Of a stretch of 64,000 bases of DNA, positions 52,784-63,365 are shown piece after piece (positions within the stretch are counted from its first letter, which is position 1; every line of letters starts with the position of its first letter). The stretch is taken from the NCBI GenBank assembly GCA_028023455.1, contig JAQFVV010000141.1:1560056-1624055 (forward strand), given 5' to 3'. Made by a program: the position numbers and the translations under genes. A model generated the notes under the pieces. That model did not search any database. It was not told where the DNA came from and saw only the letters and a program-made list of their open reading frames with translations. This DNA comes from Epiperipatus broadwayi (Eukaryota > Onychophora > Udeonychophora > Euonychophora > Peripatidae).

Positions 52784-53639
52784 ATTAGTCTAATAGAAAT
52801 AGTTACATTACAAATATAATTAAATAAAGCAATTCAGAAATATACTACAATAATGCAATTTTAGAAAGGTAAGATCAAAAAGGTAGAATAGTAAATAGTT
52901 CATGAGGAGAGATATGATTACCATCTTGATTTTTTGGTCCTGTTCCCACCATGTTCATGGCTTGATCCATCCATCAATAGGTATTTCTCTGGACAAGAAA
53001 AATTGAAATATGTAGCATTTTTTTAAGAAAAGTCCCACAGACATGGCACAGAGTTCAGATTAATATTGGTTGGATACTACAGCATTTTGATCATTTTCAG
53101 GAACCCCGTTGGCAGGGAAAGCTATTTTCCTAGCTGCCAAACATAATCAAATCCATCAAATTCATATGACTTTTAACTCATTGCATGTTAATACTTCTCC
53201 ATGGTTTTGAGGATGACAGTTAAATAACTTTTTGAAACAAAATTTCAACAAGAAGCAAAATCTGAGAAAACTGAATGAATTTTCCTAAAGAGAAATCTGA
53301 AAAAGCAGTAAGAGAAATCTCAATGAATTCTCAAAGAGAAATCTGACTGAAAACAAAAAAAACTCTGAAAAGGAAGCCAGAGAAATCTGAATGAATTCTC
53401 TAAAGCGAAATCTCAAAAGGAAAAGCCAAATCTTTTGTTCCCTCTCCTATTTAAATCTTTTTTGTAAGCTATATTGTTTTGCATATGATCTTAGATCTTG
53501 ATAAGCCCCCCATGCTCCTTTGTTTCAAGGTAACATTTTCTAAAAATTACTTTTACTTTTTTATTCTAAATTTCTTTCTTTAAACTTTCAATTTTTATTA
53601 ATTAAAAAAAAAGAAGGCCAAGATGTAATATGTTGGACT
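52782..53639. other. Stretch with diverged AGAAATCTGAATG repeats, no gene
   Basis: No coding sequence is seen. Between 53258 and 53425 the string AGAAATCTGAATGAATTCTC recurs about three times in diverged form at about 60-70 bp spacing. The rest is unclassified. Confidence 0.5.
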
Positions 53640-53915
53640 ATTTCCATCATTTATGAGAGAATGTTGAATGTATAGAAAATTTTAAACTTTATTTAAACTT
53701 TTCAAATACAAACAACCTGTTACTAATAACACACAAATAGACAATACAGGTTAGTAATTACATAATGTTTTGAGTAGTATTATTCTCCACTCTTCTTCAG
53801 GTGTTGCTGACCTATATTCTCAGTGACAATATTCGCTTAGAAGTTGAACTCGCACCTTTAGATCCTTGTATATTAAATTTAAGGCAAATGCTCTACCAAC
53901 TGAGCTATTCTGTCA
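53640..53915 (-). mobile_element. tRNA-headed short element carrying a hammerhead ribozyme
   Basis: Read leftward: a tRNA-like head with A box TAGCTCAGTTGG (53896-53907) and B box AGTTCAACTT (about 53841-53850), then a hammerhead ribozyme (53744-53817), then an AT-rich tail with AATAAAG. The head keeps most of an acceptor stem (GACAGAA against TATTGTC) and the D arm GCTCAGTTGGTAGAGC. The region between the boxes is stretched, so it is not a working tRNA. A pol III head makes it SINE-like. A SINE head joined to a hammerhead recalls the hammerhead-bearing SINE-like repeats of schistosomes and PLE-linked ribozymes. The 3' limit is not sharply defined. Confidence 0.55.
53744..53817 (-). ncRNA. 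Type I hammerhead ribozyme, nearly canonical
   Basis: Minus strand, in order. Stem I 5' strand ATATAGGT (53810-53817), internal loop, core CTGAAGA (53794-53800, exact CUGANGA), stem II GAGTGG...CTACTC (six pairs with one G-U), AAAA where GAAA is expected, stem III CAT-T-ATG, then TA as the UH cleavage pair (53759-53760). The stem I 3' strand is ACCTGTAT (53744-53751, eight pairs with one G-U). Stem I has an internal loop opposite the stem II loop, as in natural hammerheads with tertiary contacts. The single G12-to-A change would be expected to cripple cleavage in this copy. Confidence 0.65.
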
Positions 53916-53953
53916 AAGGCTAAAAAAATAAAAATAATGATGATTTAATATTT

Positions 53954-54142
53954 CCTTCAGTTTTCTTTGATCACAAAAATACATATAAATATAAATTTAA
54001 ATTTAATTTTGAAAATGTGAAAATTCTTCATGAAGAGAGAAACCATAGTAAAAGAAAAATTAAAGAGGCCATTTTTATAAACAGGAATAAAACATATTTA
54101 ATAAATCGACAAGCTTCTAACATTAAAATACAAGATTTGTGA
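53954..54142 (+). pseudogene. PLE2: C-terminal part of Penelope-like endonuclease
   Basis: The frame starts at PSVFFDH and ends NRQASNIKIQDL followed by TGA. It aligns closely with the last 63 or so residues of the PLE1 endonuclease (SSVIFDHNK...RQSSNVKITEL), including the His and the KRKIKEA segment with its Glu. The GIY-YIG motif itself is missing, so this is a 5'-truncated relic. A hammerhead remnant follows 50 bp downstream, exactly as in PLE1. It lies head to head with the minus-strand hammerhead element at 53640-53915. Confidence 0.78.
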
Positions 54143-54189
54143 AATTTGAATTGATGATGTTTGCTTCTGCTTTTGGTTTTTGAATTTAA

Positions 54190-54231
54190 TGGCAGTTGAG
54201 GCAGGTTAGAAAGTAACCGAAAGTACTTCTG
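54190..54231 (+). ncRNA. Hammerhead-ribozyme remnant of PLE2
   Basis: Stem I CAG (54193-54195), core TTGAGGC (two changes from CUGANGA), stem II GGTTA...TAACC (54204-54218, perfect), GAAA (54219-54222), mini-stem III GTAC, TT, then CTG closing stem I. The order and the GAAAGTACTT string match the PLE1 copy, and both lie just after the endonuclease stop. Confidence 0.55.
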
Positions 54232-54290
54232 TGGATTTAAGAATTGTTTGTAATTGTTTTTAAACCATTAAATATATTATTTTTCAATTA

Positions 54291-54293
<3 letters not shown>

Positions 54294-54337
<44 letters not shown>
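54294..54337. repeat. (TA)n tract before family F copy 2
   Basis: A pure TA tract ends directly at TTGTGCCC. Confidence 0.9.
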
Positions 54338-54340
<3 letters not shown>

Positions 54341-57300
54341 GCCCTTTTGTATGGGTCACCATCTAATTTTTGTGCTAATCTATTAAAAATTTTAAATTTA
54401 AGATATATTTGAATATGTGATGTTAATTTTGCTTATGATAATATTTCAAAAGGTTTAATTAAAGCAATCTATGAGTATTTGATATGTAAAATTGTGCTGA
54501 TATTGAGAGAGACATTTTAAATGATGATGATTATAGTATATGGTTGGAAAAATGGCCATAATCAATACTGCATTAATAAATTTAATAAATAAACATTTAA
54601 AGCTAAAGTATTTAAAAAGACAAGTTAAAATTAAATGCATATGTTTATTGTTGATAAAATAATGTTATAAAAGAATATAAATATTTTAATTATTATAAAT
54701 ACTTAAATAGAAGATTAATATTTGATTTTAATGATATCAAATAATTATTTTAAAATTTGTAATAATATCTTATTTATTCTAAAAAAATATTTATTTTAAA
54801 AATGCAATTGTTAGTTATTTTTAGATTATGAGGAGCGTTTCTTTTGTTGTAAAAAAACAGATGTTAGTTAAATACGCACACACATGCTTGGAAGATGTCT
54901 CGTAAAGTTGCAAAACTATTTTAAAATCATGTTATAAAATTTATAAATAATATGTGAACTATCGCGAGATAAAAATAAAGATAAATCAATGTAGAATATT
55001 AAATCTGATTTTAAAATATTGTTTTAAAAATATGACGTATAAAAAGACTTAATTTATTTTAAATAATGTTATAAAAGTTAAAATTAAAATCAAGTAAGAG
55101 AATATTTTTTTAAAAAAAATGTTTAATAGATTTAAATATATGATAAAGATTATTTTAAAATTTGATAATGTAATAAACATTAAATATTAAATAAGCCATT
55201 ATTTATTTTAATTTTGTGTTGTTGGTAAATATGTAAATAAGCCAGCAAGTTGATTGTTTAAATGTACCAATCAAATGGGAAGTTTCTTCCGGTATAAAAG
55301 CTCAGTTCAATTGTTAGGAGAGGACTCTGTGATTGAATTTTTAAGTTAATTGTGTTATTAAAAAAATAGCTAAGTAAATTTTATAGACGCTTTTAAAATC
55401 ATTTTTTTAAAATTATAAGAGTGTCTTGTAAATAATTTATAAAAGTTTTAAATGATAAACATGCAGTGTTAAGTTAATTTTTCCCTATCGGTCGTCTCTA
55501 TTTAAGCTCAATTTGCAAGCAAATAGTCATGGAAACATCATATATAGTGAAAATATATCGGAAACTTTACCCTAGAAATATGACAAACGCTGGATTAGTT
55601 CGGAAAATTACGAGATGGAGAAAAGTAATATTTTGGACAGTATATAATTTTAAAAGCTAATTGCTATTGACTATTAGAAAATTAAATATTTTAAGGAATA
55701 AAATACTTCTTTATAAAGAAAGTATTTTGTAAAATATAAATTTAAATATATATCTTAAGGAAAGATATTAAAAAATAAAAGTAGTTTTATAAATACTTGC
55801 CTTGTTAAGTCTTTATGTTTTAAAAGACTGAATGTTGACAATTTTGAAAGGCAAATAAATTGAAAATATAATTAGCTAAAAGTCTTAATATAATAAAAAT
55901 TATTATATTGAAATAATCTAAATGCTGGTTGTTTTAGATGAAGAAACTTATTCTTACCTGGATATTTTGTTAAGGAATGCGCAAGTAATACATGGACGTC
56001 CAAGTCAATTTAAAATAATTAAATATAATTTTTTATAAACTATAGACTAAATTAAAATAATAACTTTTGATTAATATTCTTAAGAGAACTAAATCAGGAT
56101 CCTATAAACTATTTTAATTTATTTTCTTGTGGGAAACTTATTTTTTTTTAAAAAAAAGAACGTTTTCGTTTTCATAAACTTTTTAAAGAAACACATGATG
56201 TAATGGAACAGGAAATGGTGTTCTAGTGAATATGTGCCTAGGATTAAAGAACTGTATGGTGAAAAGAAGACATCGCTGGAGTTACGTAATATGAATTCTG
56301 TTTTATTTATCTAACATAAAATTTAAATATTATTAATCTATTAAAAATGAGATAGGTACATTTTTTTTAAAATAATAACTAAAAGTAATATAATGATTAA
56401 TTGCATAGGTTTATTTTATATTTAATACAACACATAATATTTTAAAGAATGATCGTGAGTATAAATGTGAATTATTTTATGAAGCTGTAATTCCGAAGAA
56501 TATTGGAAGATGGACTGTACATTAAATCATTATTTATGGTAAAAATTGTATAATAATAATAATTTTGATGTATTAATATGTTTTTCTTTAGATCAACCAA
56601 AGGATATGTTATTGTTGAATGAATGTATAAATATTTTAAAAATACACACACATTATATTGGCAGTAACAGTTTTATTTAAATATGCATAATTTGAATTTA
56701 TGATATAAATATGATACAACATTACATAAAAGCTTAGAAATAATTATATGATTCTTTCGTAAATAAATTTTGATATTTTTTTTATGTTATAGTATTAGAA
56801 TTATATTTATTATTTATAAGTAATTATTTTTTTATTGCAAATTAGGAAGAGATTTAAAAGTCTGTATTTTGTTTTATTTATTGGATAAATTAAGTTAAGT
56901 TTTATGTAGAAGTTTATATTTGGATTGAAGGTTTACCAAGTATAGATGATGAAGTATAAATAGTTTGGATAATTAGTATTTATTTAAAGTTGAAGATTGT
57001 TTTTCCGGAAATTTTAAATAAGTTTTAGAGAATGTTTTTGTAGATAGAAATTTATTAGGAAAGAGTAGAATAATCCATAAAGTAAAGTAATAATTTTACA
57101 TAGAAAAGAATCATAGAATTTATCTAATATAATACTTTATGAATTTGAAATTAATGAATGATTTGAATAATATTATTATTTTAACAATACATGTATGTAA
57201 TGCATATTTGATAAAACATGTAGCATGAATTGTATTAAGTGAAATATAAAGTTATAATCAATTATTTGTTATTACATGATAAAGATCCATTAATTTCTAT

Positions 57301-58290
57301 ATTATAATATTAAAGTAGTACTAATAGTAAAGTGAACACATACTATTATATTATGGAATGAATAACATTAATACTTAATTGATGTAGCAATTTAATTATT
57401 AAAGTTTTATTGTTTGCATATGCTACATAAACAGTATTTACATAAAATTATTTGTAATAATTGAAGCTTACTGAAATGTATTTAAAGTGTAAGTTCGAAA
57501 ACATACTTCAATGTTATTAGTACAGCATTTTAAAAGAATGTATAAATTATTTATTAAGAGTATAAGTTAATAACCGTGTAAACATTTTGTATTATTATTT
57601 TCTTATATTTTTATTTTCTTTGTTTTCTAATTTTGAACTGTAAATATTGTAAATAGATTCTTAATTAAAGTTAATGTAAATAAATTTGTTTAATTTGTTT
57701 TAAAAGTGTGTCGAGTTCATTATTTTGCACCACAACATTTGATAGCAGATAATTTGAATAAACATAATATTTGCACAATGTGAATTTATTAATATTATTT
57801 AGAAATAAATACAATATTTTCCTGATTATCATTTTATGAGAATTGATTGACATTAACATATAATATTATTATGGTCATAGAGTAGTTATAATGCATAATA
57901 TAAGAGTACAATATTATCTATTGCCACAGATTATTAAAATATAAGATTTTGATCTATTCTAAAATTAAGATACTATATGAAAATAAGAGATATACATATT
58001 ATTATTTATTTGATGATTAATGATATCACAGAAATAAATAAGATTAAGTTATACCCTAACATTAGTATTAAGTATATTTGTTATTGGAATAAGTTAGGTG
58101 TATTTAGGTTTGATATAAAATCCCTTATCATACTTATTTACATGAGTTATCATTACTTTAAGATAATTAGAAGAACCTGAGATTATTTAATTATATTTTA
58201 AAATTAAAAGTTAAGATTTATTTTTATTATTATTAAAGATAATTTATTTTATTTTAAAAGCCATAAGAATGCTGTAGATGTAGTATTAAG
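54338..58290 (+). mobile_element. Family F copy 2: large non-coding element
   Basis: It starts TGTGCCCTTTTGTATGGGTCA after a (TA)n tract and follows family F copy 1 (36230-40831) in the same order at many diverged landmarks. These include ATGGCCATAATCAATACTG near 54555, a GGTATAAAAGCTCAGTTC promoter-like site at 55292, ATAATATTTGCAC near 57765, AATCCCTTATCATACTT near 58105, and AGAACCTGAGAT near 58175. No coding capacity was seen. The right boundary is approximate because the sequence passes into PLE3 without a TA tract. Confidence 0.5.
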
Positions 58291-58636
58291 TTAATAAGGA
58301 GGTAATAGTATTCTTATGCCATTGAGACAGTGTCTTGGGAGATATTGACTCAATGTAAATCTACTTATTGCTTTGTAACTTTACTTCACAGTCTCATGAT
58401 TTTGATATATACTTATTAATTAATACATAATAAAGAAGTATATTGATTTTGATAATTGATAATAAATTTAATTAGAATATGATAGTATAAAAGTATATCA
58501 AAAGTAGATATGCAAATTTTTATTAAGCATAATAAGTTATTTGAGCTAGTTGTATTTCAAACTATATTATATATCGAGAAGTAAGGGTACAATATAAACA
58601 TTACAAGCATAAAGCTAAACTAGTCAATATATAATC

Positions 58637-58703
58637 AAAACTACCCCAAATCCAAAATTCAACCAGACCAGCATAAAAATAATATTAAAACACAACCAAA
58701 GGT
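58637..58703 (-). repeat. Inverted repeat arm upstream of PLE3
   Basis: About 67 bp that is the reverse complement of 59559-59629 with one or two mismatches. On the minus strand it begins AACCTTTGGTT, which is the stem III and cleavage-site part of the PLE3 hammerhead. The arm is therefore a second, inverted copy of the PLE terminal repeat. Confidence 0.88.
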
Positions 58704-58720
58704 TAATATTTTTACATATT

Positions 58721-59450
58721 TTGGTAATTAGAAATGTAGAAACTAATTGTTTATTGTGTAATCATTTAGTTAAAAGTAAAGAATTAAGATCTATAATTAA
58801 ACATAATAGCTATCAGTCTGTATCTCATAAAGTAGCTGCTTTAAAAAATTATTGTCATAGGAATATTAAATTAAATAATTTTAGTGGGGTAGCTTTGTTT
58901 CAGAAATATCAATTTTATAAAGATTACTTGAGTGTTGGTTACTCTGATAAATTTGATAAAAGTATTTTATTTAATAGTAATATTTGTAAGGATGTAAAGG
59001 TTAAAGAAAAATATGATTTTATTTCTTTGCCATTTAAATTGACTTCTTTTAAAATTGTATGTAGAAATAGTAAATTATTTGGAAATAAGAAAATTGTTTA
59101 GAAAAGGGGTGTTACATTGAATAATTTAGTAAATAATACAAAAGAAGTTTTTGAAAGAAAGACTATTCCTGGTGTAGTATATTTTATCCCTTGTTTATTT
59201 GTAAGAAGGTTTACATAGGTCAGAGTAGTTTGAGATAAATGAAAAAATAAAGTTTCATAAAAGTTGAGTTAAAAATTGATATCTTAGTTCTGCTTTGTAT
59301 GTCCATGAAAAAGATACAGGCCACACTATTGATTTTGATGAAGCTAAGGTTGTCTTCTTTGAGAAAAATGAGATCAAAAGAAGATTTAAAGAATCTTTAT
59401 TAATGAAAATTTATTATTCTGAAGCAATTAACTTTTTAAGAGTTCTTTTA
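58721..59450 (+). pseudogene. PLE3: reverse-transcriptase end and GIY-YIG endonuclease, frame-broken
   Basis: A 126-codon frame (58721-59101) contains SYQSVSHKVAALKNYCHRNIKL, the pattern of the PLE region after the RT palm, then ISLPFKL before the endonuclease. After a stop, the endonuclease appears across shifted frames: GVVYFIPC then KKVYIGQSSLR (the GIY and YIG halves, near 59168-59240). It continues with ALYVHEKDTGHTIDFDEAKVVF, then KRRFKESLLMKI near 59285-59420, carrying the conserved His and Glu. At least two shifts and several stops make it a pseudogene. It is a different PLE lineage from PLE1 and PLE2, judging by TGHTIDFD versus FDHNKS. Confidence 0.78.
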
Positions 59451-59532
59451 ATATTAATAGTGGATGGGGAATGAATGGATTTGTGGGTAATTTTTAATAT
59501 TCTATATATTTGTAGTTTTTGTAGTTCTTTAC

Positions 59533-59571
59533 ACTTGAGAAATCTGCTTGTAGCAGTGAAACCTTTGGTTG
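59533..59571 (+). ncRNA. Hammerhead-ribozyme remnant of PLE3
   Basis: Core TTGAGAA (two changes from CUGANGA), stem II CTGCT-TGT-AGCAG (perfect), one extra T, GAAA (59558-59561), stem III CC-TTT-GG, then TT as the UH pair, then G. It lies about 80 bp after the endonuclease remnant. The inverted repeat shared with 58637-58703 starts within it. Confidence 0.5.
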
Positions 59572-59640
59572 TTTTTTAATATTATTTTTATGCTGGTCTG
59601 GTTGAATTTTGGATTTGGGGTAGTTTTAATAGTATGTAAA
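59559..59640 (+). repeat. Inverted repeat arm downstream of PLE3
   Basis: Reverse complement of 58637-58703. It runs from the end of the GAAA in the hammerhead through TATGCTGGTCTGGTTGAATT to GGGGTAGTTTT. Inverted terminal repeats are a known PLE arrangement. Confidence 0.88.
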
Positions 59641-59745
59641 AATTTAGGAGTTTTTTTTATTGCAGTTTGTTTTTGAAACATAAAATTAGAAGTCAAAGAG
59701 TTTTTTTATTATTAGATTTTGAAATAAATGTTACAATTAATTAAT
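59641..59745. other. Short AT-rich interval before LTR E
   Basis: T-rich sequence with no feature. It may be the last internal part of element E upstream of its polypurine tract. Confidence 0.4.
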
Positions 59746-59764
59746 TAAAGGAGGGGAGGGGGTT
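59746..59764 (+). other. Polypurine tract before LTR E
   Basis: TAAAGGAGGGGAGGGGG directly precedes TTTGCTTTAG, the apparent LTR start. Its presence means that LTR E is the 3' LTR of an element whose upstream part was lost or overwritten by PLE3 and family F. Confidence 0.6.
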
Positions 59765-61257
59765 TGCTTTAGAAAAGTCACACTAACAGTTTGATAAAAA
59801 AAGTAAAGAGTTTATTATTATTAATAGAAATATAACTTAAAGTTTAAAAATATAAATCTATTTTTATTTAAGTTAAAAAAAAGTAATCTTAAAACTAGTG
59901 TTGATTTTGGATTAAAATATACATGTGTGTAAATGATGAATGCTTGTTAATAAAATATATATGTGCCATTATAAACATTGCATAAATACATGTGTGTTAA
60001 AATGAAATAAAGAAAAAAATATATTTACAAACACAGTGATGGCTATTAATTAAAAATGTAAATATAACACATTTGTGATGGCTGCTAATTAATATCTCCA
60101 ACAACAGGATTAAAAGCTTATCTCAAAATAATACAAGGAAAAGAACTTCGACAACACATATAGCTGGAGGATATCAAAGTGACAAAATGTCTTATATAGA
60201 AATCGTCAATTTTTTATCAGACTATTAGTTGCATTTGAGAAACAGTTAAGTTTAGAAAACAGTGTAGAGTGTACAGTTGAAAAAACAGTTGAGCTGAATT
60301 CTTTAATCATTCAATCAATCAGTGTATCCATAACCAAGAATGCAGTGTTAAAACATCAGAAACATATGACTGTCTCTAGCCTGAGTCCTGAGAAACAGCA
60401 AAACCTGCCTGTGAAAATAAAGCTTACGTAACAATGGGAAATCCTCCAATCAAAATTTAATTGTCTCCAAGAATAATACCAAAGAATAAGCATTAAACCT
60501 CCTAGAGAAACTTAAAATCTAACATGTTAGGAATATTTCATCAGAAGCAGCAAACAATAAGAAATATCCACATTCTAAAATCCTAGGTACTAACATTTTG
60601 TTATATTCATTTCTAAAGTAGCCATCGCATTCATAAAGCCTCCATGAGTCAAATATATGAACTCTATAGCATACATAGATGAAGGATTAATGTGTGTGTT
60701 TAAAATGTGTATGTTCATGCGTTAGTATATATTGATTTCATTGTATTTTAAATGTCAACTAGTATTTAATCCTTTGTTATAATATATTGCTATTATATAT
60801 GTGTGAGCCTTAAATGATGATAAGCCCTTGTTCGTTTAAATAAGATTTATAAAAGTATTTCAAATTAGTAGAATAAATGTTAATTAAAATAAATTGTCTT
60901 TTAAAATTAAAGCTTTATTTTGTCGGTCAATTCTTTTTCAACACTAATTGAAACTATAATTTGTTATTGATTACAAATAGCTGAGGTTGTCATGGGTGTA
61001 TCTGGAGCATTAAATTAGTCACCATTGTTTAAAGCCTGTTATTTATCTTCTGGGTAAGTATCTGGTGCCCGTATTTCTACAAAACAAAAAAGTGCTTTGA
61101 ACGTGGTGTTGAATTCAACAGTCGAGAAGAAGCTATGTCCTGGAAAGGTAATGCTAGGTATATATTATAGCTATCAGTTGGACATACATACTCTCCAAGA
61201 ATGTTCTTCTCTGCCTAAGAGGCCAGTATGTAAACAACAATTAACATATACGGTACA
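59765..61257 (+). repeat. LTR E, diverged relative of the element B LTR
   Basis: It is similar in order to the element B LTR throughout. TATATAGAAATCG followed by TTTTTTATCAGACTA lies near 60193; AGCCTGAGTCCTGAGAAACAGC near 60378; CTGGTGCCCG at 61062, about 190 bp before the end; and AGTGCTTTGAACGTGGTG near 61091 with the perfect palindrome GTTGAATTCAAC. It ends ACGGTACA at a (TA)n tract. Confidence 0.8.
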
Positions 61258-61281
61258 ATATATATATATATATATATATAT

Positions 61282-62865
61282 TGTAATGGAAAGAAGACCT
61301 TTGTAAGAGAAATAATAAATTGATAGAAAATGATCCATTATTAATATATATGTTTATCTAATCTGTTATTTGTAACAGTAAGTAAACATTGTCCCAGTAT
61401 AGATAAATAAATGACTGATGAAATGATAGTTGCACACTAAACAGGATAATGATATGCTGCAGCGGTTCATCATTTGTAACCAAGTAAACTAAATGAGAAA
61501 TGAATTCACTGTGTTAACCAAAATACAAGTTATAATTAAATAAGGATGATGCTAACATATAAATAAGAATATATGCATCTCATGCTCTATCTGGGTGTCT
61601 ATTTCTAATTAATTAAATATAACGTTATAGCCCAATTGCAACTATCCTAAACATTAATTATGTCACATTAGTAATGAAATAAATAAGTTATCTCATTTCT
61701 CCATATAAAATAACAACAATGACAATTAAAACTATCATCATTAAAGATTTAATAATATCTAAATATTGGGGATGTCATTTGAACAATAAAACATACTGGT
61801 CATTGTCATCAAATAAAAGAATATTAAATATAGCAACTGAATAAAATTACCCACTTTGAGATTCCTAAAGTGCATTATGCTTATCTCCCATACTAGGTTC
61901 TTTTAACAAAGAATCCTTCCTATTCTTCTTTCCAACCATATAAGACCATTCCTGGTCACATGCACACACTGGTGCTATTCATGACAACTTATAAAATATA
62001 TATTATATAAAGTTAATATTATGAAGTTGGAAAGGGATTATATCACTCTTTATTCAGTTTAGCTAAGTATATGTGTTTTCCCATGAGCACCACTAGATTG
62101 TTTTAAATCTAGATAAATATCTGTTTAGAGAGTACTGAGTTCAAACTCATTCGTTACATTTTTATCACACATGACTTGGATGACTAATGAAAAAATGACA
62201 TTCTTACATTTTATCTATATCGATAAAATTACAAGATCCCAATATTACCAAAATTTATATTATAGACATTGCTAGCTTATTAATGGCTTCTAAACAAGCA
62301 TCGTGAAGACCATTATTAATATTGATGGCCATTTAAGTAGATTATTTATCACAATATAAAGGTGATAATGATGATGATAATGACCAGTATAGTTTATTGT
62401 TCAAATGACATCCCCAATATTTAGATAATATTATTAAATCTTTAATGATGATAGTTTTAATTGTCATTGTTGTTATTTTATATGGAGAAATGAGATAACT
62501 TATTTATTTCATTACTAATGTGACATAATTAATGTTTAGGATAGTTGCAATTGGGCTATAACGTTATATTTAATTAATTAGAAATAGACACCCAGATAGA
62601 GCATGAGATGCATATATTCTTATTTATATGTTAGCATCATCCTTATTTAATTATAACTTGTATTTTGGATAAAACAGTGAATTCATTTCTCATTTAGTTT
62701 ACTTGGGTTACAAATGATGAACCGCTGCAGCATATCATTATCCCTGTTTAGTGTGGTGCTACTATCATTTCATCAGTCATTTATTTATCTATACTGGGAC
62801 AATGTTTACTTACTGTTACAAATAACAGATTAGATAAACATATATATATTAATAATGGATCATTT
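61282..62865. mobile_element. Long inverted-repeat structure cut by a gap
   Basis: The left arm (about 61331-61815) and right arm (about 62370-62865) are reverse complements over about 485 bp with few differences. They are separated by a loop of about 550 bp. The left side begins TGTAATGGAAAG after a (TA)n tract; the outer end of the right arm is lost in the N run. It could be a DNA transposon or foldback element with long terminal inverted repeats, or an assembly palindrome. The loop has no transposase frame. Confidence 0.75.
62070..62155 (+). repeat. tRNA-like relic related to 19497-19602
   Basis: GAGCACCACTAGATT, then AATCTAGAT, then a B-box-like GAGTTCAAACTC, follow the same order as the minus-strand class II tRNA-like sequence at 19497-19602. 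The A box is poorly preserved. It lies in the loop of the long inverted repeat. Confidence 0.35.
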
Positions 62866-63365
62866 NNNNNNNNNNNNNNNNNNNNNNNNNNNNNNNNNNN
62901 NNNNNNNNNNNNNNNNNNNNNNNNNNNNNNNNNNNNNNNNNNNNNNNNNNNNNNNNNNNNNNNNNNNNNNNNNNNNNNNNNNNNNNNNNNNNNNNNNNNN
63001 NNNNNNNNNNNNNNNNNNNNNNNNNNNNNNNNNNNNNNNNNNNNNNNNNNNNNNNNNNNNNNNNNNNNNNNNNNNNNNNNNNNNNNNNNNNNNNNNNNNN
63101 NNNNNNNNNNNNNNNNNNNNNNNNNNNNNNNNNNNNNNNNNNNNNNNNNNNNNNNNNNNNNNNNNNNNNNNNNNNNNNNNNNNNNNNNNNNNNNNNNNNN
63201 NNNNNNNNNNNNNNNNNNNNNNNNNNNNNNNNNNNNNNNNNNNNNNNNNNNNNNNNNNNNNNNNNNNNNNNNNNNNNNNNNNNNNNNNNNNNNNNNNNNN
63301 NNNNNNNNNNNNNNNNNNNNNNNNNNNNNNNNNNNNNNNNNNNNNNNNNNNNNNNNNNNNNNNNN
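62866..63365. other. Assembly gap, exactly 500 N
   Basis: The round length shows a placeholder, not a measured gap. It falls inside or at the outer end of a long palindrome. Confidence 0.99.

Noticed and set aside
61405-61425. CTGATGA core-like string
   Set aside because: No paired stem II and no GAAA box follow within range.
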